Positions 1-5,064 of a stretch of DNA of 7,973 nucleotides are shown here, piece after piece. Source of the DNA: Clostridia bacterium. GTDB taxonomy: Bacteria > Bacillota_A > Clostridia > Christensenellales > Aristaeellaceae. The first letter of the stretch is position 1, and every line of letters begins with the position of its first letter. The DNA lies in the NCBI GenBank assembly GCA_017481185.1, contig JAFUPO010000246.1, positions 1 to 7,973 of the forward strand. Reading direction: 5' to 3'. The position numbers and the translations under genes are program-made. Below the pieces are notes generated by a model. It had not been told where the DNA came from, did not search any database, and saw only the letters and a list, made by a program, of their open reading frames with translations.

Positions 1-606
1 GGCCGTGTTATCGCCCGGCCTTTTACGGGCAAGCCCGGCGCATTCGTGCGCACTCCCCGGCGCAAGGACTTCTCCCTGGAGCCCATGGGCCCCACCCTGC
101 TGGATGCGGTAAAGGCCAAGGGATTGGACTGCCTGGGCGTTGGCAAGATAGAGGATATTTTCTGCTACCGGGGCCTTACCGGCAGCAATCACGCGGCCGG
201 TAACCCTGCCTGCATTGAAGCCACCCTGGATTATCTCCAGAAGGGCTTTAACGGCTTACTCTTTGTAAACCTGGTGGATTTTGACATGGCCTATGGTCAC
301 CGCAATGACCCGCAGGGCTATGCGGATGCGCTGGAATACTTCGATCAGAAGCTGCCCGAGATTCAATCCTATCTAGGGGAAGAAGACCTGCTGATCGTTA
401 CGGCAGACCATGGCTGTGACCCCACCTTCCCGGGTACGGATCATACCCGCGAGCATATCCCGATTCTGTGCTGGCAAAAGGGCATGAACAAGCTGGTGGA
501 TCTGGGCACCCGCACCACCTATGCGGATATCGCCGCCACCGTGGCGGAGCTCCTGGGCCTTGAAGAGCGTTTTGGCGCCAAATCCTTTTATCAAATGATG
601 AACTGA
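1..606 (+). CDS. deoB: Phosphopentomutase, C-terminal part (5' end outside window)
   Basis: The enzyme interconverts (deoxy)ribose-1-phosphate and (deoxy)ribose-5-phosphate in the cytoplasm, linking nucleoside phosphorolysis to central metabolism. The reading frame is open from base 1 (GRVIARPF..., a conserved DeoB segment), so the gene enters from the left and the GTG at 46 is not a start. Visible are the last 201 residues of a family usually near 390. Metal-binding signatures of the alkaline-phosphatase superfamily core are present: VDFDMAYGH (about nt 274-300), TADHG (nt 400-414) and the following TDHTREH. The N-terminal metal aspartate and the phosphorylated threonine lie upstream of the window and cannot be checked. 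The stop (604-606) is 10 bp before the purine nucleoside phosphorylase start, so the two are surely co-transcribed. Identification is secure from these motifs; the intactness of the N-terminal half is unknown. Confidence 0.96.
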   Translation, partial: GRVIARPFTGKPGAFVRTPRRKDFSLEPMGPTLLDAVKAKGLDCLGVGKIEDIFCYRGLTGSNHAAGNPACIEATLDYLQKGFNGLLFVNLVDFDMAYGHRNDPQGYADALEYFDQKLPEIQSYLGEEDLLIVTADHGCDPTFPGTDHTREHIPILCWQKGMNKLVDLGTRTTYADIAATVAELLGLEERFGAKSFYQMMN

Positions 607-616
607 GGCAAAGCAA

Positions 617-1432
617 ATGGATCAGATGACCATTATTCAAAACGCTGCGGCAGCCATTGAGGCGGCCTGCGGCAAATCCGATATTGCGGTGATCCTGGGC
701 AGCGGCCTGGGCGATTTTGTGGATGCGCTGGAGAACGTTAAAGCTATTGACTACAAGGATATTCCGGGTTTCCCGGTTTCCACAGTGGCAGGCCATGCAG
801 GCCGCTGGGTGGCTGGCGAGCTTCACGGCAAAAAGGTCTGCATGATGCAGGGCCGCTTCCACGCCTATGAGGGCTATGATATGTTCAGTGTAACCCTGCC
901 TGTGCGGGTTATGGCGCAGATGGGTGTAAAGACCCTTATTGTGACCAATGCCTGCGGCGGCGTAAACCTGGATTTCAAGGCCGGTGACCTGATGCTGATC
1001 AGCGATTTCATCAACCTTTCCGGCAAGAACCCTTTGATTGGCCCTAATCTTGACGCCTTTGGCCCCCGTTTTCCTGATATGAGCCGGGCATACGACCGTG
1101 AGCACATGGCCCTGGCCAAGGAATGTGCCAAGGAGCTGGGCATCGATTTGAAGGAAGGCGTATACTGCTGGATGAACGGCCCCTGCTACGAGACCCCGGC
1201 GGAGATCCGTATGGCCCGCACCCTGGGCATTGATGCGGTGGGTATGTCCACCGTGCCGGAAACCATTGTGGGCAATCACAGCGGGATGCGGGTGCTGGGG
1301 GTCAGCTGCATCACCAATATGGCGGCGGGGGTATTGGATCAGCCCCTAAACCATCAGGAGGTTGTAGAAACCAGCAGCCGGGTGAAGAATACCTTCCGGG
1401 CACTGTTGGACAAGGTTATCGAAAAAATGTAA
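617..1432 (+). CDS. punA: Purine nucleoside phosphorylase (trimeric, PNP family 1)
   Basis: It cleaves purine (deoxy)nucleosides, typically inosine and guanosine, with phosphate to give the free base and (deoxy)ribose-1-phosphate, the substrate of the upstream phosphopentomutase. The 271-residue length is normal for the low-molecular-mass trimeric class. Visible landmarks are ILGSGLG (phosphate-binding Ser29), GRFHAYEGY (Arg80, His82), TNACGGVN (108-115), GPCYET with the base-binding Glu192, MSTVPE (Ser211) and TNMAAG with Asn234 in the base-recognition position. All expected active-site residues by comparison with the human enzyme are present. The start is ATG 617, preceded by a GAGG at 605-608 that overlaps the deoB stop; the tight spacing indicates translational coupling. 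The symbol punA (pupG in Bacillus subtilis) follows family naming; substrate preference is inferred, not shown. Confidence 0.96.
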   Translation: MDQMTIIQNAAAAIEAACGKSDIAVILGSGLGDFVDALENVKAIDYKDIPGFPVSTVAGHAGRWVAGELHGKKVCMMQGRFHAYEGYDMFSVTLPVRVMAQMGVKTLIVTNACGGVNLDFKAGDLMLISDFINLSGKNPLIGPNLDAFGPRFPDMSRAYDREHMALAKECAKELGIDLKEGVYCWMNGPCYETPAEIRMARTLGIDAVGMSTVPETIVGNHSGMRVLGVSCITNMAAGVLDQPLNHQEVVETSSRVKNTFRALLDKVIEKM

Positions 1433-1451
1433 AACTTGCCAAGGCTGATAG

Positions 1452-1497
1452 CCCCTTCCCATGGGTATGCTAGGGTTGCATACCACAGGGAAAGGGG
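1452..1497 (+). promoter_or_regulatory. Long leader hairpin covering the dacF ribosome binding site
   Basis: A near-continuous inverted repeat fills most of the 72-nt gap between the phosphorylase stop and the carboxypeptidase ATG (1505). CCCCTTCCC (1452-1460) pairs with GGGAAAGGGG (1488-1497) with one bulged A. GGTATGC (1464-1470) pairs with GCATACC (1478-1484) around a 7-nt loop. A 3x3 internal loop (ATG/ACA) separates the two blocks, giving about 16 pairs. The 3' arm contains AAGGGG (1492-1497), the best-spaced Shine-Dalgarno for the ATG, so folding should hide it; only AAGG (1498-1501), too close to the start, is left free. There is no T-run after the hairpin, so it is not an intrinsic terminator. 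A translational control or mRNA-processing/stability role is inference. Confidence 0.6.
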
Positions 1498-1504
1498 AAG
1501 GAAA

Positions 1505-2665
1505 ATGAGAAAACTTAAAAAAGGGATGGCAGCGCTTTTGACGGCATTGGTGGCCATTCCGTCCATGGGGGCAGCGGCGCCGCTGGAATCTGGCGAGCCG
1601 GTGCCCCTTACGTCGCCCAGCGCTATTTTAGCGGAGGCTTCTACTGGCACGGTGATCTTTGAAAAGAACGCCGATGAAAGGCGGGAAGTGGCCAGCGTTA
1701 CCAAGCTGATGACGGTATTGCTGATTCTGGAGGATTTGGAAGCAGGGCGGTATCAGCTAACAGACCAGGTAACGGTTTCCCAAAGCGCAGCCGCAATGCA
1801 GGGCAGCCAGGCGCTGCTGGATGCCAATACCGCCTACCCTCTGGAGACCCTTCTGCGTTCCACCATCATTGCCAGCGCAAACGATTCTGCCGTAGCCCTG
1901 GCGGAGTTTGCTCAGGGCAGCGAAGCTGGATTTGTGGAGCGAATGAACCAACGGGCAAAAGAGCTGGATATGGCTGATACCGTTTATGTGAACTGCACCG
2001 GCTATCCCCAGGAGGGGCAGCATACCACCGCCCGTGATGTGCTGCGCCTCTCCTGCGAGGTAAGCAGGCATCCCATCTATCACCAGTACGCATCTGTTTG
2101 GATGGAGACGCTGACCCATCCCAGCGGCCGCACCACGGACTTGACCAACACCAACCGACTGGTGCGTTTTTATGAGGGCTGCGATGGATTTAAAACCGGC
2201 TCAACTGATGGGGCCAAGTACTGTCTTAGCGCCACAGCCCAGAAGAACGGTTTGCGGCTCATTGCCATTGTGCTGGGAACGCCCCAGAGCCAAACACGCT
2301 TTGATGAAGCCCGGGCAATGCTGGATTATGGTTTTGCCAACTATCAGCGGGTTCAGGTGGCCCAAAAGGGGCAGAGCGTAGGCCAGCAGGTCACTGTGAC
2401 GCGTGGTTCCACCGACAGGGTGGAGGCGGTGCTGGGCTCCGGCCTATCCATGCTGCTGAGGGTGGGGCAAGATAAGCAATTGCAGCTGGAGGTTGAGTTG
2501 CCATCCACTGTGCAGGCCCCTCTCGAACAGGGCGATACCCTGGGCACGGCAAGGCTTTTGCTGAATGGCGCTGTGATTGCGAAGCTGCCGGTGGTGGCAG
2601 CTCAAAGCGTTCCGCTGCCTGGATTTCTGGAAGGGCTGTTTCGCATCCTCAGCAATTGGAGATAA
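1505..2665 (+). CDS. dacF: Serine-type D-Ala-D-Ala carboxypeptidase (low-molecular-mass PBP, DacF/PBP5 type)
   Basis: It is a penicillin-binding protein of peptidase family S11 that trims the terminal D-alanine from peptidoglycan stem peptides outside the membrane. Translation from ATG 1505 gives 386 residues; an upstream in-frame TTG at 1436 would put 23 non-signal residues before the signal peptide and has no ribosome binding site. Residues 1-25 are a signal peptide (MRKLKKG, then a hydrophobic stretch and an AAA-type cleavage region). Catalytic motifs are in order: SVTK (Ser64, Lys67), SAN (124-126) and KTG (230-232). Residues from about 285 to 365 fit the beta-rich PBP5 C-terminal domain, and the last ~17 residues (PLPGFLEGLFRILSNWR) look like the amphipathic membrane-anchoring helix. 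It probably reads through from deoB-punA, as no convincing promoter was found in the gap. dacF rather than dacA/dacB is a best guess from gene length and context. Confidence 0.93.
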   Translation: MRKLKKGMAALLTALVAIPSMGAAAPLESGEPVPLTSPSAILAEASTGTVIFEKNADERREVASVTKLMTVLLILEDLEAGRYQLTDQVTVSQSAAAMQGSQALLDANTAYPLETLLRSTIIASANDSAVALAEFAQGSEAGFVERMNQRAKELDMADTVYVNCTGYPQEGQHTTARDVLRLSCEVSRHPIYHQYASVWMETLTHPSGRTTDLTNTNRLVRFYEGCDGFKTGSTDGAKYCLSATAQKNGLRLIAIVLGTPQSQTRFDEARAMLDYGFANYQRVQVAQKGQSVGQQVTVTRGSTDRVEAVLGSGLSMLLRVGQDKQLQLEVELPSTVQAPLEQGDTLGTARLLLNGAVIAKLPVVAAQSVPLPGFLEGLFRILSNWR

Positions 2666-2675
2666 TATAATAGGA

Positions 2676-2703
2676 GCGGTGCGGATGAGCGTATCCGCAC
2701 CGC
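2676..2703 (+). terminator. Perfect GC-rich hairpin after dacF, without a U-tract
   Basis: GCGGTGCGGAT (2676-2686) and ATCCGCACCGC (2693-2703) form a perfect 11-bp stem with a 6-nt loop, starting 11 nt after the dacF stop. The bases that follow (AGAGCCAG) are not T-rich on this strand, nor is the flank on the other strand. It therefore may act as a 3'-end stabiliser or a pause/factor-assisted terminator rather than a classic intrinsic terminator. It separates dacF from the next, independently promoted gene. Confidence 0.5.
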
Positions 2704-2728
2704 AGAGCCAGTTGACAAGTGATATAGG

Positions 2729-2757
2729 TTGACAGAGTCAATTTGATTTGATAAAAT
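2729..2757 (+). promoter_or_regulatory. Sigma-A-type promoter of the peroxidase gene
   Basis: A perfect -35 TTGACA (2729-2734) and a 5/6 -10 TAAAAT (2752-2757) are separated by exactly 17 bp. Transcription would start near 2764, giving a short leader to the ATG at 2796. A second TTGACA lies at 2712-2717, but 17 bp downstream of it (2735-2740) there is no -10-like sequence. This is among the strongest promoter-like sequences in the window. Confidence 0.75.
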
Positions 2758-2773
2758 TGAATTGAACTCAATT
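2729..2773. promoter_or_regulatory. Probable operator region: two palindromes flanking the peroxidase -10
   Basis: TTGACAGAGTCAA (2729-2741) is a perfect inverted repeat (TTGAC/GTCAA, 3-nt centre) that covers the -35. AATTGAACTCAATT (2760-2773) is a second perfect palindrome (AATTGA/TCAATT, AC centre) over the expected start of transcription. Their centres are 31.5 bp apart. Extra direct TTGA tetramers stand at 2743, 2748 and 2757. AATT-rich palindromes are typical of OhrR/MarR operators, and an ohrR-like gene lies directly downstream, so this is the likely binding region of that repressor. Binding itself is inference. Confidence 0.6.
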
Positions 2774-2795
2774 AAAGTTGGAAGGAGAATATCGC

Positions 2796-3347
2796 ATGAG
2801 TATTTATGACTATACTGTAAAGGCTCGAAACGGCCAGCAAGTATCCCTGGCAGACTATAAGGGCAAGGTGCTCCTGATTGTCAACACCGCCATCGGCTGC
2901 GGCTTCACCCCTCAATATGCCGAGCTTCAGGAAATCTATGAAGCCTTTAAAGATCAGGGCTTTGAGATTCTTGACTTCCCCTGCAACCAGTTTGGCGATC
3001 AGGCGCCCGGCACGGATGAGGAGATCCACACCTTCTGCACCGGTCGATTTGGCATCACTTTTCCTCAGTTTGCCAAGGTAGATGTAAAGGGCGAGAATGC
3101 CATCCCCTTGTATAAGTGGCTTGAAGAAAACAGTACCTTTGAGGGCTTTGACAAAAATCCCATGGGCCTTCTTTTAACTCAGATGCTGAAAAAGCAGGAT
3201 AAGGATTTCAAAAACTCCAGCTCTGTGAAGTGGAATTTTACCAAGTATCTCATTGATCGAGAAGGTAATCTGGCTGCACGCTTTGAGCCCATGACTTCCC
3301 TGAAAAAGGTCAAGGAAAAGATCCAGGAGGTCTTAAGTAAGAATTGA
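2796..3347 (+). CDS. Glutathione-peroxidase-family thiol peroxidase (cysteine type)
   Basis: It reduces hydrogen peroxide and organic or lipid hydroperoxides; bacterial cysteine forms of this family usually draw electrons from thioredoxin rather than glutathione. ATG 2796 gives 183 residues and is preceded by GGAAGGAG (2780-2787); the in-frame TTG at 2778 is discounted because it is itself part of the ribosome binding region. The peroxidatic Cys35 is in NTAIGCGFTPQY, and there is no in-frame TGA, so it is not a selenoprotein. The rest of the catalytic tetrad is Gln69 (in FPCNQFGDQ), Trp146 and Asn147 (VKWNF). Cys81 in HTFCTGRFGITFPQF matches the resolving cysteine of thioredoxin-dependent members; Cys63 is the conserved structural one. 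No signal peptide is present, so the protein is cytoplasmic. Its own strong promoter and the adjacent OhrR-like regulator indicate a peroxide-inducible unit. Confidence 0.93.
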   Translation: MSIYDYTVKARNGQQVSLADYKGKVLLIVNTAIGCGFTPQYAELQEIYEAFKDQGFEILDFPCNQFGDQAPGTDEEIHTFCTGRFGITFPQFAKVDVKGENAIPLYKWLEENSTFEGFDKNPMGLLLTQMLKKQDKDFKNSSSVKWNFTKYLIDREGNLAARFEPMTSLKKVKEKIQEVLSKN

Positions 3348-3372
3348 AAAAAACGGCGAATAGCGCTATAAT
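3344..3372 (+). promoter_or_regulatory. Promoter of the ohrR-like gene, overlapping the peroxidase stop codon
   Basis: TTGAAA (3344-3349) includes the TGA stop of the peroxidase gene; TATAAT (3367-3372) follows after exactly 17 bp. The start of transcription would be near 3379, about 24 nt before the ATG at 3403. The regulator can therefore be made independently of peroxidase transcription. No TTGA/TCAA palindrome like that upstream of the peroxidase is seen here. Confidence 0.7.
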
Positions 3373-3402
3373 AAGGGGAATCCGTTTACTGGAGGATGCC
3401 TC

Positions 3403-3834
3403 ATGTTTGATGCATTAAAGCTGGAAAACCAATTATGCTTCCCTCTTTACGCAGCATCCCGGGAAGTGATCAAAAAATATCTCCCTTATTTAATGATGCT
3501 GGATCTAACCTATACGCAATATCTTGCGATGCTCGTTCTCTGGCAGGAGAAAAAGGTTAACGTCAAGTCACTGGGTGAAAAGCTGTATCTAGATTCCGGT
3601 ACCTTGACCCCTGTTTTGAAAAGTCTGGAGGCGAAAGGGTACATCCGCCGCTACCGCTCCCGTCAGGATGAACGTGTGCTCATGGTGGAGATCACCGATC
3701 AGGGAGACCGTTTGAAAGAGAAGGCGGCGGAGATCCCGGAGAAGATCGCTGCCTGCGTTAAACTGGAGAGCGATGAAGCGGTCGAGCTGTATCAACTGCT
3801 GTATAAGGTGCTGGGCATACTTAGCAATGAATAA
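3403..3834 (+). CDS. ohrR: OhrR-type MarR-family peroxide-sensing transcriptional repressor
   Basis: A DNA-binding dimer that is released from DNA when its N-terminal cysteine is oxidised by organic hydroperoxides. The N-terminus LENQLCFPLYAASRE is the OhrR signature, with sensing Cys12. The tyrosines that hold this thiolate in B. subtilis OhrR (Tyr19, Tyr29, Tyr40, around Cys15) are all matched here by spacing: Tyr16, Tyr26 and Tyr37. The winged helix spans about residues 50-97, with the wing RSRQDER at 85-91. A second cysteine, Cys118, is 106 residues after Cys12, close to the Cys22-Cys127 spacing of the two-cysteine Xanthomonas OhrR. GGAGG (3391-3395) is 7 nt before the ATG. The length of 143 residues is normal. 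The usual partner, ohr, is absent; the neighbour is a glutathione-peroxidase-family enzyme, the likely target. Family is secure; the inducing oxidant is inferred. Confidence 0.9.
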   Translation: MFDALKLENQLCFPLYAASREVIKKYLPYLMMLDLTYTQYLAMLVLWQEKKVNVKSLGEKLYLDSGTLTPVLKSLEAKGYIRRYRSRQDERVLMVEITDQGDRLKEKAAEIPEKIAACVKLESDEAVELYQLLYKVLGILSNE

Positions 3835-3838
3835 AGGC

Positions 3839-3869
3839 AATCCCCCTCATTCGACTGAGGGGGATTTTT
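3839..3869. terminator. Bidirectional terminator between ohrR and the LacI-family gene
   Basis: AATCCCCCTCA (3839-3849) and TGAGGGGGATT (3856-3866) form an 11-bp stem with a 6-nt loop, followed on the + strand by TTTTT (3865-3869). It lies 4 nt after the ohrR stop. For the convergent minus-strand gene it is followed only by TGCCTTTATT, a poorer T-tract. The left arm and loop include the stop codon of the LacI-family gene and the stem encodes its final codons. Confidence 0.85.
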
Positions 3870-4881
3870 GACGGGTTGTATCGCGAAGAATAAACAGCGT
3901 ATCGAAACGCGGCTCCTCATAAGGTTCGCCTTTCAGCATCGCGTCGATCATTTTGATTTCAGCCTTAGCAATTCGGGCCCTATCGATCTGCACGGTGGAA
4001 AGGGCAGGGTATGAAAATTCGCTGATAGAAGAATTATCAAACCCCATGACGGAAACATCCTCAGGGCAGCGCTTTCCTACGGCTCGCAGGGCGGCCAGCA
4101 CGGTAGCGCCCATTCGATCGTTTCGGCACACAAAGCCGTCCACCGGCTCTGGCGACTGTAAACGGCGCAGAACCAGATCAAAGAGCTCTTCATAGGTATA
4201 GCGGCCAATAATAAAGGAGTTTTCATTTAGCGTAAGGCCCAGCATCTCCATCTGGCGGCAAAAGCCGCGAAAGCGCAGATCATCGTAAGAAGAGGAATCA
4301 TTTAGCGAGCTGACACGGTTGATATGCACCAGGTGGCGGCAGCCTGTATCATAAAGATGTCTGACGCCACGCATGATGCCAGCCTCAATGCCTGAATGGA
4401 CGCGGCCCACATTGCCGCAGATGTTATCATAATCACGGTTCATGGAAAGAACCACCGGTATGCCGGAATCTACCAGCTTTTGCACATACCTTTCCTGCAA
4501 AGAGGTTGCGTCAACGATAACGGCGTCCACCTGCCGAAAGATAATGTAGGAGGTGAAGTCTTCATCGCCCCGCACAGCCAGCGTGGAAAGCAAATAGCCC
4601 TTTTCATAGGCTGCCGTATCAATCTCATGAACAAGCCGGCCGAAATATTCGTTTTCTACATAATCTGTAATTAAAAGGATATGCCTGCTGCCCTTGCCTC
4701 TGAGCGCACGGGCAACGTTGTTGGGCCGATAATGCAGCTTTGCCACGGCCTCGAGCACGCGCTGGCGCTTATCCGCAGCCACATACCGGTTGTTATTTAA
4801 CACATAGGAAACGATAGTTTCAGACACACCTGCCAGCTCTGCTACGTCGCGGCGAGTAGGAACAGCAGATCTGCGGACCAT
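3847..4881 (-). CDS. LacI/GalR-family transcriptional repressor, ligand unknown
   Basis: A DNA-binding protein of 344 residues, normal for the family. Residues 8-28 (PTRRDVAELAGVSETIVSYVLNN region) are the LacI helix-turn-helix; the three positions that set operator specificity in LacI (Tyr17, Gln18, Arg22) are here Glu21, Thr22 and Tyr26. The hinge helix is in YRPNNVARALRGK (about 51-63). From about residue 68 (HILLITDYVENEYF) to the end is a periplasmic-binding-protein-like effector domain with the family-typical DGFVCRNDRMGATVLAAL and VSVMGFDNS segments. No transport or sugar-catabolic gene is adjacent, so the effector cannot be guessed. Start ATG 4881 has a weak purine-rich site (AGAAAGAAG) upstream. 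It is convergent with ohrR and divergent from the M50 protease gene. A palindrome over its promoter suggests autoregulation. Confidence 0.93.
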   Translation of the reverse strand: MVRRSAVPTRRDVAELAGVSETIVSYVLNNNRYVAADKRQRVLEAVAKLHYRPNNVARALRGKGSRHILLITDYVENEYFGRLVHEIDTAAYEKGYLLSTLAVRGDEDFTSYIIFRQVDAVIVDATSLQERYVQKLVDSGIPVVLSMNRDYDNICGNVGRVHSGIEAGIMRGVRHLYDTGCRHLVHINRVSSLNDSSSYDDLRFRGFCRQMEMLGLTLNENSFIIGRYTYEELFDLVLRRLQSPEPVDGFVCRNDRMGATVLAALRAVGKRCPEDVSVMGFDNSSISEFSYPALSTVQIDRARIAKAEIKMIDAMLKGEPYEEPRFDTLFILRDTTRQKSPSVE

Positions 4882-4915
4882 GATTATCGTCTTCTTTCTG
4901 CAAAAAACAATTTTA

Positions 4916-4951
4916 TGTAATCATGCTAACATGGGCAGCACCTTCTGTCAA
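4916..4951 (-). promoter_or_regulatory. Promoter and putative operator of the LacI-family gene
   Basis: On the minus strand, TTGACA (4946-4951) and TAGCAT (4923-4928) are 17 bp apart. Overlapping the -10 is the imperfect palindrome TGTAATCATGCTAACA (4916-4931, plus-strand reading), which agrees with its own reverse complement at 12 of 16 positions (TGTNANCATGNTNACA). A 16-bp dyad is the usual size of a LacI-family operator, though the centre is AT rather than the common CG. Autorepression is inference. Confidence 0.55.
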
Positions 4952-4999
4952 GCTCAGGCTGATGTGCGCCTTGTGCTGTTCATCCAACATCACAAACCC

Positions 5000-5028
5000 T
5001 TGCTTTCCATTTGGATTCAAGCTATAAT
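5000..5028 (+). promoter_or_regulatory. Promoter of the M50 protease-scpAB operon
   Basis: A perfect -10 TATAAT (5023-5028) with a poorer -35 TTGCTT (5000-5005, 3/6 matches) at 17 bp. The start of transcription would be near 5035, 30 nt before the ATG at 5065. It is divergent from the LacI-family promoter, with about 50 bp between the two -35 elements, and is well outside the palindrome at 4916-4931. Confidence 0.6.
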
Positions 5029-5064
5029 AGGATGAATATAGCTTATGAGAAGGAGGAGGCTTGA

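Noticed and set aside
398..1279. Long minus-strand open frame (293 codons) opposite deoB and punA
   Set aside because: It is antisense to two clearly conserved genes, has no ribosome binding site and its translation is of unlikely composition (many His, Gln, Arg); it arises from codon bias of the plus-strand genes.
1436..1504. TTG at 1436 as the dacF start
   Set aside because: It lies 3 nt after the punA stop with no ribosome binding site, adds 23 charged residues before the signal peptide and would translate through the leader hairpin.
2712..2717. Upstream TTGACA as an alternative -35 for the peroxidase gene
   Set aside because: Seventeen bp downstream (2735-2740) there is no -10-like hexamer, whereas the TTGACA at 2729 has TAAAAT at the ideal distance.
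2878..3081. Plus-strand frame of 67 codons inside the peroxidase gene
   Set aside because: It overlaps the peroxidase catalytic core in another frame and shows no recognisable features.
4936..4978. CAGCAC/GTGCTG inverted repeat in the LacI-M50 intergenic region
   Set aside because: Only 6 bp arms with a 31-nt loop and no supporting features; expected by chance.
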